Position numbers and translations under genes: made by a program. This document shows, piece by piece, positions 7,782 to 15,172 of a stretch of 64,000 nucleotides of DNA. The stretch is from the NCBI GenBank assembly GCA_023150555.1, contig JAKLKQ010000003.1, positions 62,001 through 126,000 on the forward strand, written 5' to 3'. The notes under the pieces were generated by a model. That model was given only the letters and a program-made list of their open reading frames with translations, had not been told where the DNA came from and made no database searches. Position 1 is the stretch's first letter. Every line of letters starts with the position of its first letter. The stretch comes from Planctomycetota bacterium. GTDB taxonomy: Bacteria > Planctomycetota > SZUA-567 > H5-PLA8.

Positions 7782-10700
7782 CTACGGCGTCGGCGGGACC
7801 ACCTTCGTGTTCTTGAAGGAGCCCGAGGTGCCGGTCTTGTTCGTGTATATCACCTTCTTGACGGCTTTGAAGGGCGAGCTTTCGACGATCACGACCAGCG
7901 CGACCACCTCCTCGGCGAGAAGGTCCGAGGCCGTATTGTCGAGGCCCTCGTCGGCCAGGTCGGCCGAGAAGTCCTGCTTCTTCAGCGTGACGGTCAGGTC
8001 GGCGAGCAGCGCGCCGTCCTGGACCTGCTTCTTGGTCGGCAGAATCTTCATCTTCGCCTTGTCGTCCTTGACCAGGCGGGAACTGCTGCCCCTCGCGTCG
8101 AGGTCGAACTCCTTGATCACCCCGCCGATGTCCACGACGATGTGGGCGCCGTTGAGCGTGAAGCCTAGGGGCATCGCCAGGCGCGCCTTGAAGGACAGGG
8201 TGTCTTTCAGCGCCGCCGGGAAGACAAGCTTGCCCTTGAACTTGCTGACGGACATCGGCCCGGGCGCGACACCCAGGTCCAGGTTGCCGGTCACGTCCTC
8301 GATCTCGTCGGGGATCCCGTCGCCGTCGGTGTCCGCCCCCGAATTGGTGCCCGTAATCGAGTCATCCGGGAAGTCCAGCGGGTCGTTGGGGTCGGTGCCG
8401 AACAACTCCTCGACGTCGTTGTCCCAGCCGTCGCCGTCGCGGTCCGGGTCCTTGTCGTCAACGATGCCGTCGTTGTCGTCGTCGTCGTCGGAGCCGTTGG
8501 GGAGGCTGTCGCCGTCGATGTCGCCAGGGTCGAAGCTGTCGGTCAGATCGATCGACTCCCAGTTCAGGTAGGTCACGACGCCGAAGCCGCCGCTGTCCGG
8601 CGTGAGCGTGCCGGCCGTATCGTTGTCGGTGACGCCGAAGCCCTTGGGGTCGTAGTGCAGAATGTCGCCGGTGCCGACCGAGTCGTTGGGGCCGCCGTCC
8701 ACCCTGCGCGGAGAGACGATCGGCGTCAGGAACAGCTCGTCGTTAAAGTTGCTGCCGGTCCACCCTTCGAAGACACCGAAGAGCGTCAGGCCGTTGCCCG
8801 AGCTGTCGAGGCTCTGCCGCACGCCCTGCTTGGAGAGGTCCATGCGCACGGCCGCCGTGGCGGCGGCGAAACTCAGGGTGTCCAGCCCGCCGCTGTCGGC
8901 CACGGAGTCCTCGCTGCCGGGCTTCATGAAGAACAGGTCGTTTCCGGTGCCGCCAACGAGGCTGTCGTTGCCGCCGTCCAGGTCGTCAAAGATGTCGTCG
9001 CCGGCACCGCCGAAGACGGTGTCGTTGTTTCGGCTGCCGTCCAGGCTGTCGTTGCCGTCGTCGCCGAAGAGCAGGTCGTCGCCGCCGGTCAAGCTGCTGA
9101 GTTCGCCAAACAGCGTGTCGTTGCCGGTGCCGCCGGAGAGCGTGTCGTTTCCGACATCCACGCTGCCGAAAAGGCTGTCGTCGCCGATGATGGAGTCGTT
9201 GCCGTTGTTGCCCATCAGGCTGTCGTCGCCGGCGTCGCCGAAGATGGTGTCGCCGATGAAATTGCTTCCGGAAATCGTATCGTTGCCGGGGCCGCCAAAG
9301 AGCGTGACGGCCAGGCTGGCGCCGGTGATGTTCCCCATCTCAATGCTGTCGAAGCCGTCGCCTCCGTTGACTTGAAGCTGGAGCAGGCCCGCGTTCACGT
9401 CACAATTCGCGATCTCGATAATGTCGTTGCCGAAGCCGCCGCTGACCGTCGCGCGGTTGATGCCCCGGATGTCCAGGACCATCAGGTCGCCCACGCTGTC
9501 GGCGTTGACCGTCAGCGAGTCGCCGCCGCCGCCGCCGCCGAACGCGGTCGTGCTGCCGTCGCCGCCATCCTGGAGCAGATCGTTCAAGGCGCCGCCGACC
9601 AGCGAGTCGTCGCCCAGGCCGCCGATCAGGGTCACCGGACCCGGGATGAGCGCCGCCGGGAATGCCGACAAGGTGTCGTTGCCGCCGCCGCCCAAGAGCG
9701 TGATGGCGGGAATACCGACGCCCGTCTGGAGATTCGGGCCCACGATGCTGTCCTGGCCTTCGTTCCCGTCCAAGACCATCTGGGCCGGAAAGACGAACAG
9801 GGCGCCGCCGAACACGGTATCGTTGCCCAAGCCGCCATCGACCTCCAGGCGCTCGAAATTCGCCCCAACACTGACCACCGTCAGGCTGTCGTTGCCGGCG
9901 GTGCCTTCGCACCGCAGCGTGTCGTTGTTCAGCCCGCCATCGGCGGATGGACTGGCCTCCGTGCCGCCCTCGATGATCACCAGGTCGTCGCCGTCGCCGC
10001 CCGAGAGGGTGTCGAGCTCGGCGCTGCCGCCGACCAAGGTGTCGTTGCCGCCCTGCGCGACGACGCTGTCGGCACCGGTGCCGCCGATCAGCGACTCGGC
10101 GAATTGGTTGCTGCCGGTGATGGTGTCAGCGCCGGCGCCGGCGTCGACCACGATCTGATCGAGTTGCGTGAAGGCCGCCGAACTCACCGATGCGACACTT
10201 ATATTCTCATCGGCGTTGCTGCCCGTGATTAGAATCGACGTGACCTGGCTAGCCGCGATCGGGCCACCGGGATTCGTGGGGTTCGCGCCGTTGACCAGCA
10301 CGTTGCCGCCCGATTCCGTAATGAACAGATTGGTGTCGGTGCCGTCGCCCACCACCGCCAGGACGCCGCCGGAGAACGTTGAGGTGGTGGCCGCATGCGC
10401 GTTTGGCGACGACGCGAAGTACGCGCCGGCCGCCAGCAGGAACGCCGCCGCCGCGCGGCTGGACGCGCCCAACCACAGCTTCGGCATGCGCCACGAACCC
10501 ACCAGCCGCGAGAGCATCCCGCGCGCCGGAGCCGCCGCGCCTAGGTGCCCGCTCAGCCACGCCGCGCCGTAGACCCGCGCGGCCTCTTCAAGCAAACCGT
10601 CCGCGATCTCCAGCCGCGCCACGCCGCGCACGCGCTGCGCCGCGCGCCGGTTGACGCCCAGATGCTCTTCGTCGGTAATCAGGAGCGTAAAGGTGCGCAC

Positions 10701-11117
10701 GCCGTTCAGGCGGGCCTTCGCCAGGTCCGGCGCCGCGTTGACCGCCACCAGCGCGCCGAGCGACGTGCCCAGCACCGCCGCCGCTTCCAACGCCGCGCTT
10801 GCCGCCGCGCCGAAGCCCAGCAGCCCGACGGGCAGGCCCTGCGCTTCCGCGACGCTGCGCTTCAGCCACGCGACCGTCTCGGCCAGGAACCGCGCGTTCG
10901 CCGCGCCGTCCAGCCGCACGCACAACGTCGCGAGGCCGTTGTTGTTGAATTCCGCGATCGTCGAAACCGGGTCGCTCGAGGCGTCGTGCGCCACCACCAC
11001 CCACCCGCGGCGGTCCGCCGGAATGCGCAACTCGGCCAGCGCCGTGCCGGAGGGCACGTTCACCAGCGACGTGCGGCGATACATCCGGGCTTCGGGGCGG
11101 AAAAGTTCGAGCGTCAT
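7782..11117 (-). CDS. Giant RTX / thrombospondin type 3 calcium-binding exoprotein with degenerate alpha/beta-hydrolase head
   Basis: A 1111-residue protein. The start at 11117 (MTLELFRPE) is preferred over upstream codons because GGGAGG lies eight bases before it. Residues 1-195 resemble the dienelactone-hydrolase-like alpha/beta fold (PADRRGWVVVAHD, GLATLCVRLD, GLPVGLLGFGAAAS). The nucleophile-elbow serine is replaced by Gly and no catalytic His is visible, so it looks inactive. Residues 211-242 look exactly like a signal peptide, ending PNAHA. About residues 250-780 are many GGxGxDxLxG-type RTX repeats, which bind Ca2+ outside the cell. An Asp-rich thrombospondin type 3 segment follows (DIDGDSLPNGSDDDDD), and the C-terminal shared module ends GTSGSFKNTK. 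It probably heads an operon with the sugar dehydrogenase. Translation from the internal Met211 would give a conventional secreted protein. Confidence 0.8.
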   Translation of the reverse strand: MTLELFRPEARMYRRTSLVNVPSGTALAELRIPADRRGWVVVAHDASSDPVSTIAEFNNNGLATLCVRLDGAANARFLAETVAWLKRSVAEAQGLPVGLLGFGAAASAALEAAAVLGTSLGALVAVNAAPDLAKARLNGVRTFTLLITDEEHLGVNRRAAQRVRGVARLEIADGLLEEAARVYGAAWLSGHLGAAAPARGMLSRLVGSWRMPKLWLGASSRAAAAFLLAAGAYFASSPNAHAATTSTFSGGVLAVVGDGTDTNLFITESGGNVLVNGANPTNPGGPIAASQVTSILITGSNADENISVASVSSAAFTQLDQIVVDAGAGADTITGSNQFAESLIGGTGADSVVAQGGNDTLVGGSAELDTLSGGDGDDLVIIEGGTEASPSADGGLNNDTLRCEGTAGNDSLTVVSVGANFERLEVDGGLGNDTVFGGALFVFPAQMVLDGNEGQDSIVGPNLQTGVGIPAITLLGGGGNDTLSAFPAALIPGPVTLIGGLGDDSLVGGALNDLLQDGGDGSTTAFGGGGGGDSLTVNADSVGDLMVLDIRGINRATVSGGFGNDIIEIANCDVNAGLLQLQVNGGDGFDSIEMGNITGASLAVTLFGGPGNDTISGSNFIGDTIFGDAGDDSLMGNNGNDSIIGDDSLFGSVDVGNDTLSGGTGNDTLFGELSSLTGGDDLLFGDDGNDSLDGSRNNDTVFGGAGDDIFDDLDGGNDSLVGGTGNDLFFMKPGSEDSVADSGGLDTLSFAAATAAVRMDLSKQGVRQSLDSSGNGLTLFGVFEGWTGSNFNDELFLTPIVSPRRVDGGPNDSVGTGDILHYDPKGFGVTDNDTAGTLTPDSGGFGVVTYLNWESIDLTDSFDPGDIDGDSLPNGSDDDDDNDGIVDDKDPDRDGDGWDNDVEELFGTDPNDPLDFPDDSITGTNSGADTDGDGIPDEIEDVTGNLDLGVAPGPMSVSKFKGKLVFPAALKDTLSFKARLAMPLGFTLNGAHIVVDIGGVIKEFDLDARGSSSRLVKDDKAKMKILPTKKQVQDGALLADLTVTLKKQDFSADLADEGLDNTASDLLAEEVVALVVIVESSPFKAVKKVIYTNKTGTSGSFKNTKVVPPTP
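8860..10180 (-). repeat. RTX-type GGxGxDxL nonapeptide repeat tract
   Basis: In this part of the large exoprotein gene the plus strand repeatedly reads gtcgtTGCCG/gccGCC blocks, encoding on the minus strand GNDTLxG, GADSVVA, GDDSLMG, GNDSIIG, GGDDLLFG and GNDSLDG. More than a dozen imperfect copies are visible. The nonapeptide family folds as a calcium-stabilised parallel beta roll. The repeats are irregularly spaced, with longer non-repeat strands between 9300 and 9800. Confidence 0.85.
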
Positions 11118-11349
11118 CGTTCGGCCTCCCAGCCGGGCGGGTTTCGTAGCTACGCTGCGTTTTGACGTGGTCAATGACCGGCCTTTTCGAGGCGCCGGCC
11201 GGAACACCCTATTCGCCGCAGCAAGGCCAGTCAAAACTTTTGGCAGGATTATTTAACAGTAATTTTAGCCATATGTAAGGGTTCGAAGCCCAATTCTGCT
11301 GCGGCCGCGGCAGATCCACGGCCGCTACCCGCGCAAGCAGCGCGCCCGC
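11118..11349. promoter_or_regulatory. Upstream region of the RTX gene
   Basis: About 230 bases between the RTX start and the stop of the mini-gene. It contains an AT-rich patch at 11240-11280 and a GC palindrome around 11297-11330 (ctgctgcggccgcggcag). The minus-strand promoter of the RTX/sugar dehydrogenase pair is expected here, but no clear -35/-10 pair is seen. A TTCGAA at about 11282 was checked and is not part of a tRNA. Confidence 0.35.
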
Positions 11350-11754
11350 TTACGGCACCAGTTCCTTGAGTGCCTTCGTATTCTTGAAGCTGCCGCTGGA
11401 ACCGTTCTTGTAGAGCACCTTCTTGACGGCCTGGTAGGGCCCATCGTTCACGATGACGAACCGCATCACCAGGTTCTCGGACTCGATCGCGGCCGAAGGA
11501 TCGTGCGCACCGTTCTTGTAGAGCACCTTCTTGACGGCCTGGTAGGGCCCATCGTTCACGATGACGAACCGCATCACCAGGTTCTCGGACTCGATCGCGG
11601 CCGAAGGATCGTGCGCACCGTCGAGCGCCACGACCACCCTTCCCCGGCGGTCCGCTGGAATGCGCGACTCGGCCAGCACCGCGCCGGACGGCACGCCCAC
11701 CAGCGACGTGCGGCGGGGCGCAGGGGTTTCGGGGCGGAAAAGTTCGAGCGTCAT
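11350..11754 (-). pseudogene. Mini-gene: internally deleted copy of the RTX exoprotein
   Basis: A 134-residue open frame that begins like the RTX protein (MTLELFRPE, then SLVGVPSGAVLAESRIPADRRG) and ends like its C-terminal module (YQAVKKVLYKN, GSSGSFKNTK). The RTX region, signal peptide and most of the hydrolase-like domain are missing. The two ends join at residues about 45-55. The tail is duplicated: a 36-residue unit occurs twice, exact at DNA level with a 108-base period from 11401. The start has GGGGAGG upstream, as in the full-length paralogue, so it may still be translated. It carries no export signal. It is best read as the remnant of a second RTX gene, though a small expressed protein cannot be excluded. 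Confidence 0.65.
11401..11620. repeat. Perfect 108-bp tandem duplication
   Basis: The unit starting accgttcttgtagagcacc at 11401 recurs at 11509 without visible mismatch, for two full copies. It keeps the reading frame of the mini-gene (36 codons). The lack of any divergence implies a very recent event or an assembly collapse/expansion artefact. Confidence 0.9.
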
Positions 11755-12502
11755 CGTACGGCCTCCCCAGCGCACTGAAAAGATATTCGAACTTAGAACA
11801 CCTAAAAGAATGCCCCGCGGCATGCGCGGCGAAGGGCCTGGGTACAAGAGCGGCGAGCGAGATACATGGCCTTTTCCAATCAATCCACCCAGGTAGGTAC
11901 GGCGATCTTAAACTCCTACCGTTCGCCGCCCTGCGGGAGGGCCGGTCTTCGGCACCCGGCCTGCGTTGCTACGCCACGCCGTATCTCCTCGATACGGCTT
12001 TGGCTTCGCGCCTTGGCTGGATGTCGAATTCCGGCCCTCGCAGCCACGGTTCATTCTGTCAGGCGTTCTTAGAAATCTTCGTCGTGGCGTCGGTACGCCG
12101 CGATTGAGCGCGAGGAGAGAAAGATAAGCGTGGCTCCGCCCTCAGCCCGAGCGTTTAGGAGGAAAATTTTTTGGGTTTTTGACCGGGTTGCCTGAGGCAT
12201 CACGGGGATGTCGGCCAACCGGGATTCGAATGCCACCGCTCATACGCTTTGCGTATTTTCCGGGCCGCCCGCCGCGGCTTCATCGAAGCGCCTGGATTTC
12301 GCTTGCATCTCGCGCAGCACAATGCGCATCGATCCTGTAAGTTCTTGTTGCACTTCGCGCAGCACGCCGTGCAAAAATGTCATAACTCCAATGATCCCGC
12401 AAAATGCACCTTGTTAGAATTATGATAATTTCGATACGAATCTCAATGTGCACTCCTGCACGTCGCGCAGCCCCACGTGCACGGTCCGGAATTCCGCGCT
12501 CG
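11755..12502. other. 748-bp intergenic stretch with possible small ORFs, otherwise no gene seen
   Basis: No convincing long gene. On the minus strand two short frames follow the subtilisin gene. One is 28 codons starting ATG at 12506, where ATGA overlaps the subtilisin stop. The other is 47 codons from 12383 to 12240. Both contain LR-[D/E]-[V/M]-Q motifs (LRDVQE, LREVQQE, LREMQA), and the DNA shows three related gcgcagc blocks about 12310-12470. They could be degenerate coiled-coil coding sequence. The part 11880-12180 has no coding signal; T-rich ttttttgggttttt at 12166-12179 might be part of a promoter or terminator, but no good hairpin precedes it. Confidence 0.3.
12240..12383 (-). CDS. 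Possible 47-residue coiled-coil micro-ORF
   Basis: ATG at 12383, stop at 12240-12242. The product is helix-prone, with repeated LREVQ and LREMQ and an R-R-F-D-E-A end, and resembles a short coiled coil. GGAG lies only two bases before the ATG, which is too close for a good ribosome binding site. It is not recognised as a known family and may be a fragment of a decayed gene. Confidence 0.2.
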   Translation of the reverse strand: MTFLHGVLREVQQELTGSMRIVLREMQAKSRRFDEAAAGGPENTQSV

Positions 12503-14338
12503 TCATTTCGATCGCGCGACGCCGCCCTTGCCCGCCTTCGCGCTGTAGCGCACCTGTACGTTCGCGCCGTACGCCGTCTCGCCGATGCCCAGCGTCACAT
12601 AAAGCGTCGCGGCGGCGTTCGCGGCAGCGCCTCCCGGCAGGCCCGCTTCGTCCAGCGCCGCGGCCAGCCGCTGGCGCTTTAACCCCAGCGTGACGCAGCC
12701 GTTGCGCGCGTCGAGTTTGCACGCGCCCAGGCCCGCAACCTTCGCGCGGCCCTTCGCATCCAGCACGAATGCGGCCTCGAACGTCCCGGCGCTGAACGTC
12801 ACCACCGTGCCGTCGGGCTCGAAACCTTGCGGCAACGTAACGCGTGTCTTCAGGCTCAGCTGATCGTTTCCGTCGCGTCGGAAGTCGATCTTTGCCAAGA
12901 GGTTATCGACCGCCATGGGCTGCACCGCCGCGCCGCTTTCCGCTACCGCGAGGCTCAGCGTGCGCGCGCTCTTCGAGCCACCGCTGCGCAGCGACACTCG
13001 CACTGTGTAGCTGCCCGCAGCCGCGTAGACGTGCCGCACGTGCGCGCCGTCGGCGTGCAGTCCGTCGCCGAAGTCCCAGCGTACCAACACGTTGCCGCCG
13101 TCGACCGTCTGCGCCGCCAATGCGAAGTCAACCGGCACGCCAGCCTGCGCCGGATCCGGCGTCGCGCTCGGTTCGCTCGCCACCACGATCCCGCCCTTCG
13201 CCGCCGCCATCGGCTCGAAGCCCGAGGCCGCCAAGGCTTTAACGGCATCAAGCGCGGCGAAGGTCTCGCCCGTGTGCGCGACGTTGTCGTCCTCGTCGTC
13301 GCCGTCGTTCACCGGCGTCGAACCGCCCCGAAGCGCGGCTTCAACTTCTTCCACCGTCGGGAGTTGGCCCTTGTGCCGCAACCAGTGCTCCTGAAGCAGC
13401 AGCACCACGCCCGCCACCAGCGGAGCGGCCTGGCTGGTGCCCATCGCCGTGGCGCTGTCGCTGTCGTCGCCGATGCCGCTGGACGTCATCGGCGCGCCGG
13501 GAGCGAATACGTCGGTGCGGCTCTCGCCGCCCTGCGCCTCGCTCAGACGCTGGCTGAAGGCCGCCACGCGCTGCGCCGCAGTGCTGTAAGCCCTTGACGT
13601 GCCAAAACTACTTGGGCCGACGTCGACGGCGTACAACGCCCCGACGCTGACGGTCTCGGGAAAGACCGCCGGCGCGCACATGCCCTGCTTGCCGCCGTTC
13701 TCGTGGTAGCGGTTGCCCGCCGCCGCCGTTACCGGAATCCTAAGCGCACGCAGGGTTTGGATCTTCTCTCGCACGCCGTTGTTGTAGGGCGCGGTGAGGC
13801 ACCCGCCTGAAACGACGCTGAGGTTGACGACAGTGATGTTGTAAGCCTCGTGGTTCTCGACGACCCACTGCAGCGCCGCCTCGATGTCGTCGTAGTAGCC
13901 GCTGCCGCTGTCATCCAACACCTTCAGCGGAACGATCTTAGCCCCGGGCGCCACGCCGGTGTGGATGCCGCCGGCGCAGACGATCCCGGCCACATGCGTG
14001 CCGTGCCCGTTGCCGTCACTCGCGTCGTCGGCATTGCTGTCATCCGTGAAGTTTTTCTGCGCGAGGACCTTGTCCGCGAAGTCGAGATGCGTCGTGCGCA
14101 GGCCCGTATCGAGCACCGCGACGCACAGCCCTGTTCCGTCCACGTGGTAGACCTCGCGGCAGGCCGCCGCGCCGATCGGATCCGCCGGGTAGAGCGCCGA
14201 GGATGCGCCGCGCGCCTGCGCCGAATGCTGCGGCCACGGACCCGCAAAGCAGCGTTCCCGCTCTGCCGAACGCCCCGCCGAGCACAGCGCCAGAACTGCG
14301 GCTGCGAAGGCGAGCATTTGGCGGTGCGGGCGAGACAT
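12503..14338 (-). CDS. Secreted subtilisin-like serine protease (S8) with PKD domain and shared C-terminal module
   Basis: A 611-residue exported protease. Signal peptide about residues 1-24. The catalytic triad is intact: Asp77 in VLDTG, His112 in GHGTHVAG, Ser302 in GTSQAAP, with the oxyanion Asn209 in AAAGN. A proprotein region is almost absent between the signal and the catalytic domain. A PKD domain follows at about 395-460 (WDFGDGLHADG, YTVRVSL). The last 140 residues (from AVDNLLAKIDF) match the C-terminal module of the neighbouring sugar dehydrogenase and RTX proteins (LSLKTRVTLPQGF, FVLDAKGRAK, LGLKRQRLAAALDEAGL). The enzyme probably degrades proteins outside the cell or processes other exported proteins. 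It stands as a single gene with long flanking gaps. Confidence 0.9.
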   Translation of the reverse strand: MSRPHRQMLAFAAAVLALCSAGRSAERERCFAGPWPQHSAQARGASSALYPADPIGAAACREVYHVDGTGLCVAVLDTGLRTTHLDFADKVLAQKNFTDDSNADDASDGNGHGTHVAGIVCAGGIHTGVAPGAKIVPLKVLDDSGSGYYDDIEAALQWVVENHEAYNITVVNLSVVSGGCLTAPYNNGVREKIQTLRALRIPVTAAAGNRYHENGGKQGMCAPAVFPETVSVGALYAVDVGPSSFGTSRAYSTAAQRVAAFSQRLSEAQGGESRTDVFAPGAPMTSSGIGDDSDSATAMGTSQAAPLVAGVVLLLQEHWLRHKGQLPTVEEVEAALRGGSTPVNDGDDEDDNVAHTGETFAALDAVKALAASGFEPMAAAKGGIVVASEPSATPDPAQAGVPVDFALAAQTVDGGNVLVRWDFGDGLHADGAHVRHVYAAAGSYTVRVSLRSGGSKSARTLSLAVAESGAAVQPMAVDNLLAKIDFRRDGNDQLSLKTRVTLPQGFEPDGTVVTFSAGTFEAAFVLDAKGRAKVAGLGACKLDARNGCVTLGLKRQRLAAALDEAGLPGGAAANAAATLYVTLGIGETAYGANVQVRYSAKAGKGGVARSK

Positions 14339-15172
14339 GGGTTGCCTCCTCGATCCGCGTCCGAATTCCCGGACACGAAGGAAGAGGTTGCAACGGCTAT
14401 GCCAACGGCGAATGCGGGTCCAGGGCGTTACGAGTTAATTAATTCAAAATTTTAAATATAAATAATTTCACTAATATCACCGATTCGGGCCCGACAGGCC
14501 GTCTCTCGTGCATTGCAGGACCGGTCTTCGCGCACCGGTAAAGCCGCCCGCGCTCGTGCAGCAGCGGCGCCCACCGTCTCGACGGGACGGGCAATTGTTT
14601 TCAGCTGTTCGGACAACTTCATGAACACGCGGCGCCTGCGCCCTCGTTCGTCCATACCAGCGGACGCAGAAGGCCCGGACGCGCACGTGCGCAAGCGCCA
14701 GATCGCGCACGCATCTTCATTAAAATTATATGGTTATAGATTTAGTCGCGTTGTGAATGATCTGGCACGCCATGTTCTTTACTACATGCAGAAGCGAAGG
14801 CTTGTTCGGCACGCCGGACACGCCGCGTGGCGCTCTGTCGCCGCGCAATAGCCGGAAACCAAAGTCGGCTGAAGGCGGCGACCGCTCCATCGAGGCCGTC
14901 TCGAGGCGCGCCTGCACATCGAGAAGGGGCACATCCTACGTGTGTGTGCTGCAGAAGCCGCTCCACTCGGCTTCGATAATTGATATTTATAAGCCAAAAT
15001 ATACAGATAAATTTTTAGTTCCCCTGCCGCGCAGGAACTTCCTCCATTCGCGTGACCGCCGCCCCGGACACCACGGGTCCGCTGAAAAGCGCATCTTGGG
15101 GCCGCAGGGCCTTTCGGGTAGGATGGCTGCGCCAGGCCGGTTGGACCGGGCCATGGCAGGAGCCGGAAGGGT
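14339..15172. other. 834-bp intergenic region without a supported gene
   Basis: Separates the divergent subtilisin and kinase genes, so both promoters should lie here. AT-rich patches occur at 14440-14470, 14715-14760 and 14985-15020. A short plus-strand stretch at 14873-14978 reads GRLEARLHIEKGHIL, resembling the GLEALLKLRLEKGH motif of aminomethyltransferase domains (see the alpha subunit near nt 1150). It is closed by stops on both sides and could be a remnant or chance. Nothing else is recognisable. Confidence 0.3.

Noticed and set aside
8655-10232. Long plus-strand frame opposite the RTX gene
   Set aside because: Repetitive Val/Ala/Asp/Gln product mirrors the RTX repeats; no ribosome binding site or family match.
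11270-11310. ggttcgaa resembling a tRNA T-arm, with a 7-bp possible acceptor stem around it
   Set aside because: The whole would be under 60 bases, the T-stem does not pair, and no anticodon arm can be drawn.
12222-12240. gggattcgaatgcc resembling a tRNA 3' half on the minus strand
   Set aside because: The conserved G53-C61 pair is absent and no stems form upstream.
12310-12480. Three related gcgcagc blocks as a possible CRISPR or iteron array
   Set aside because: Spacing is irregular, units are imperfect and only three exist; no cas or replication genes nearby.
14873-14978. Fragment resembling the RLEKGH motif of aminomethyltransferase domains
   Set aside because: Only about 15 residues match, stops close it on both sides, and no further homology is visible; kept only as a note.
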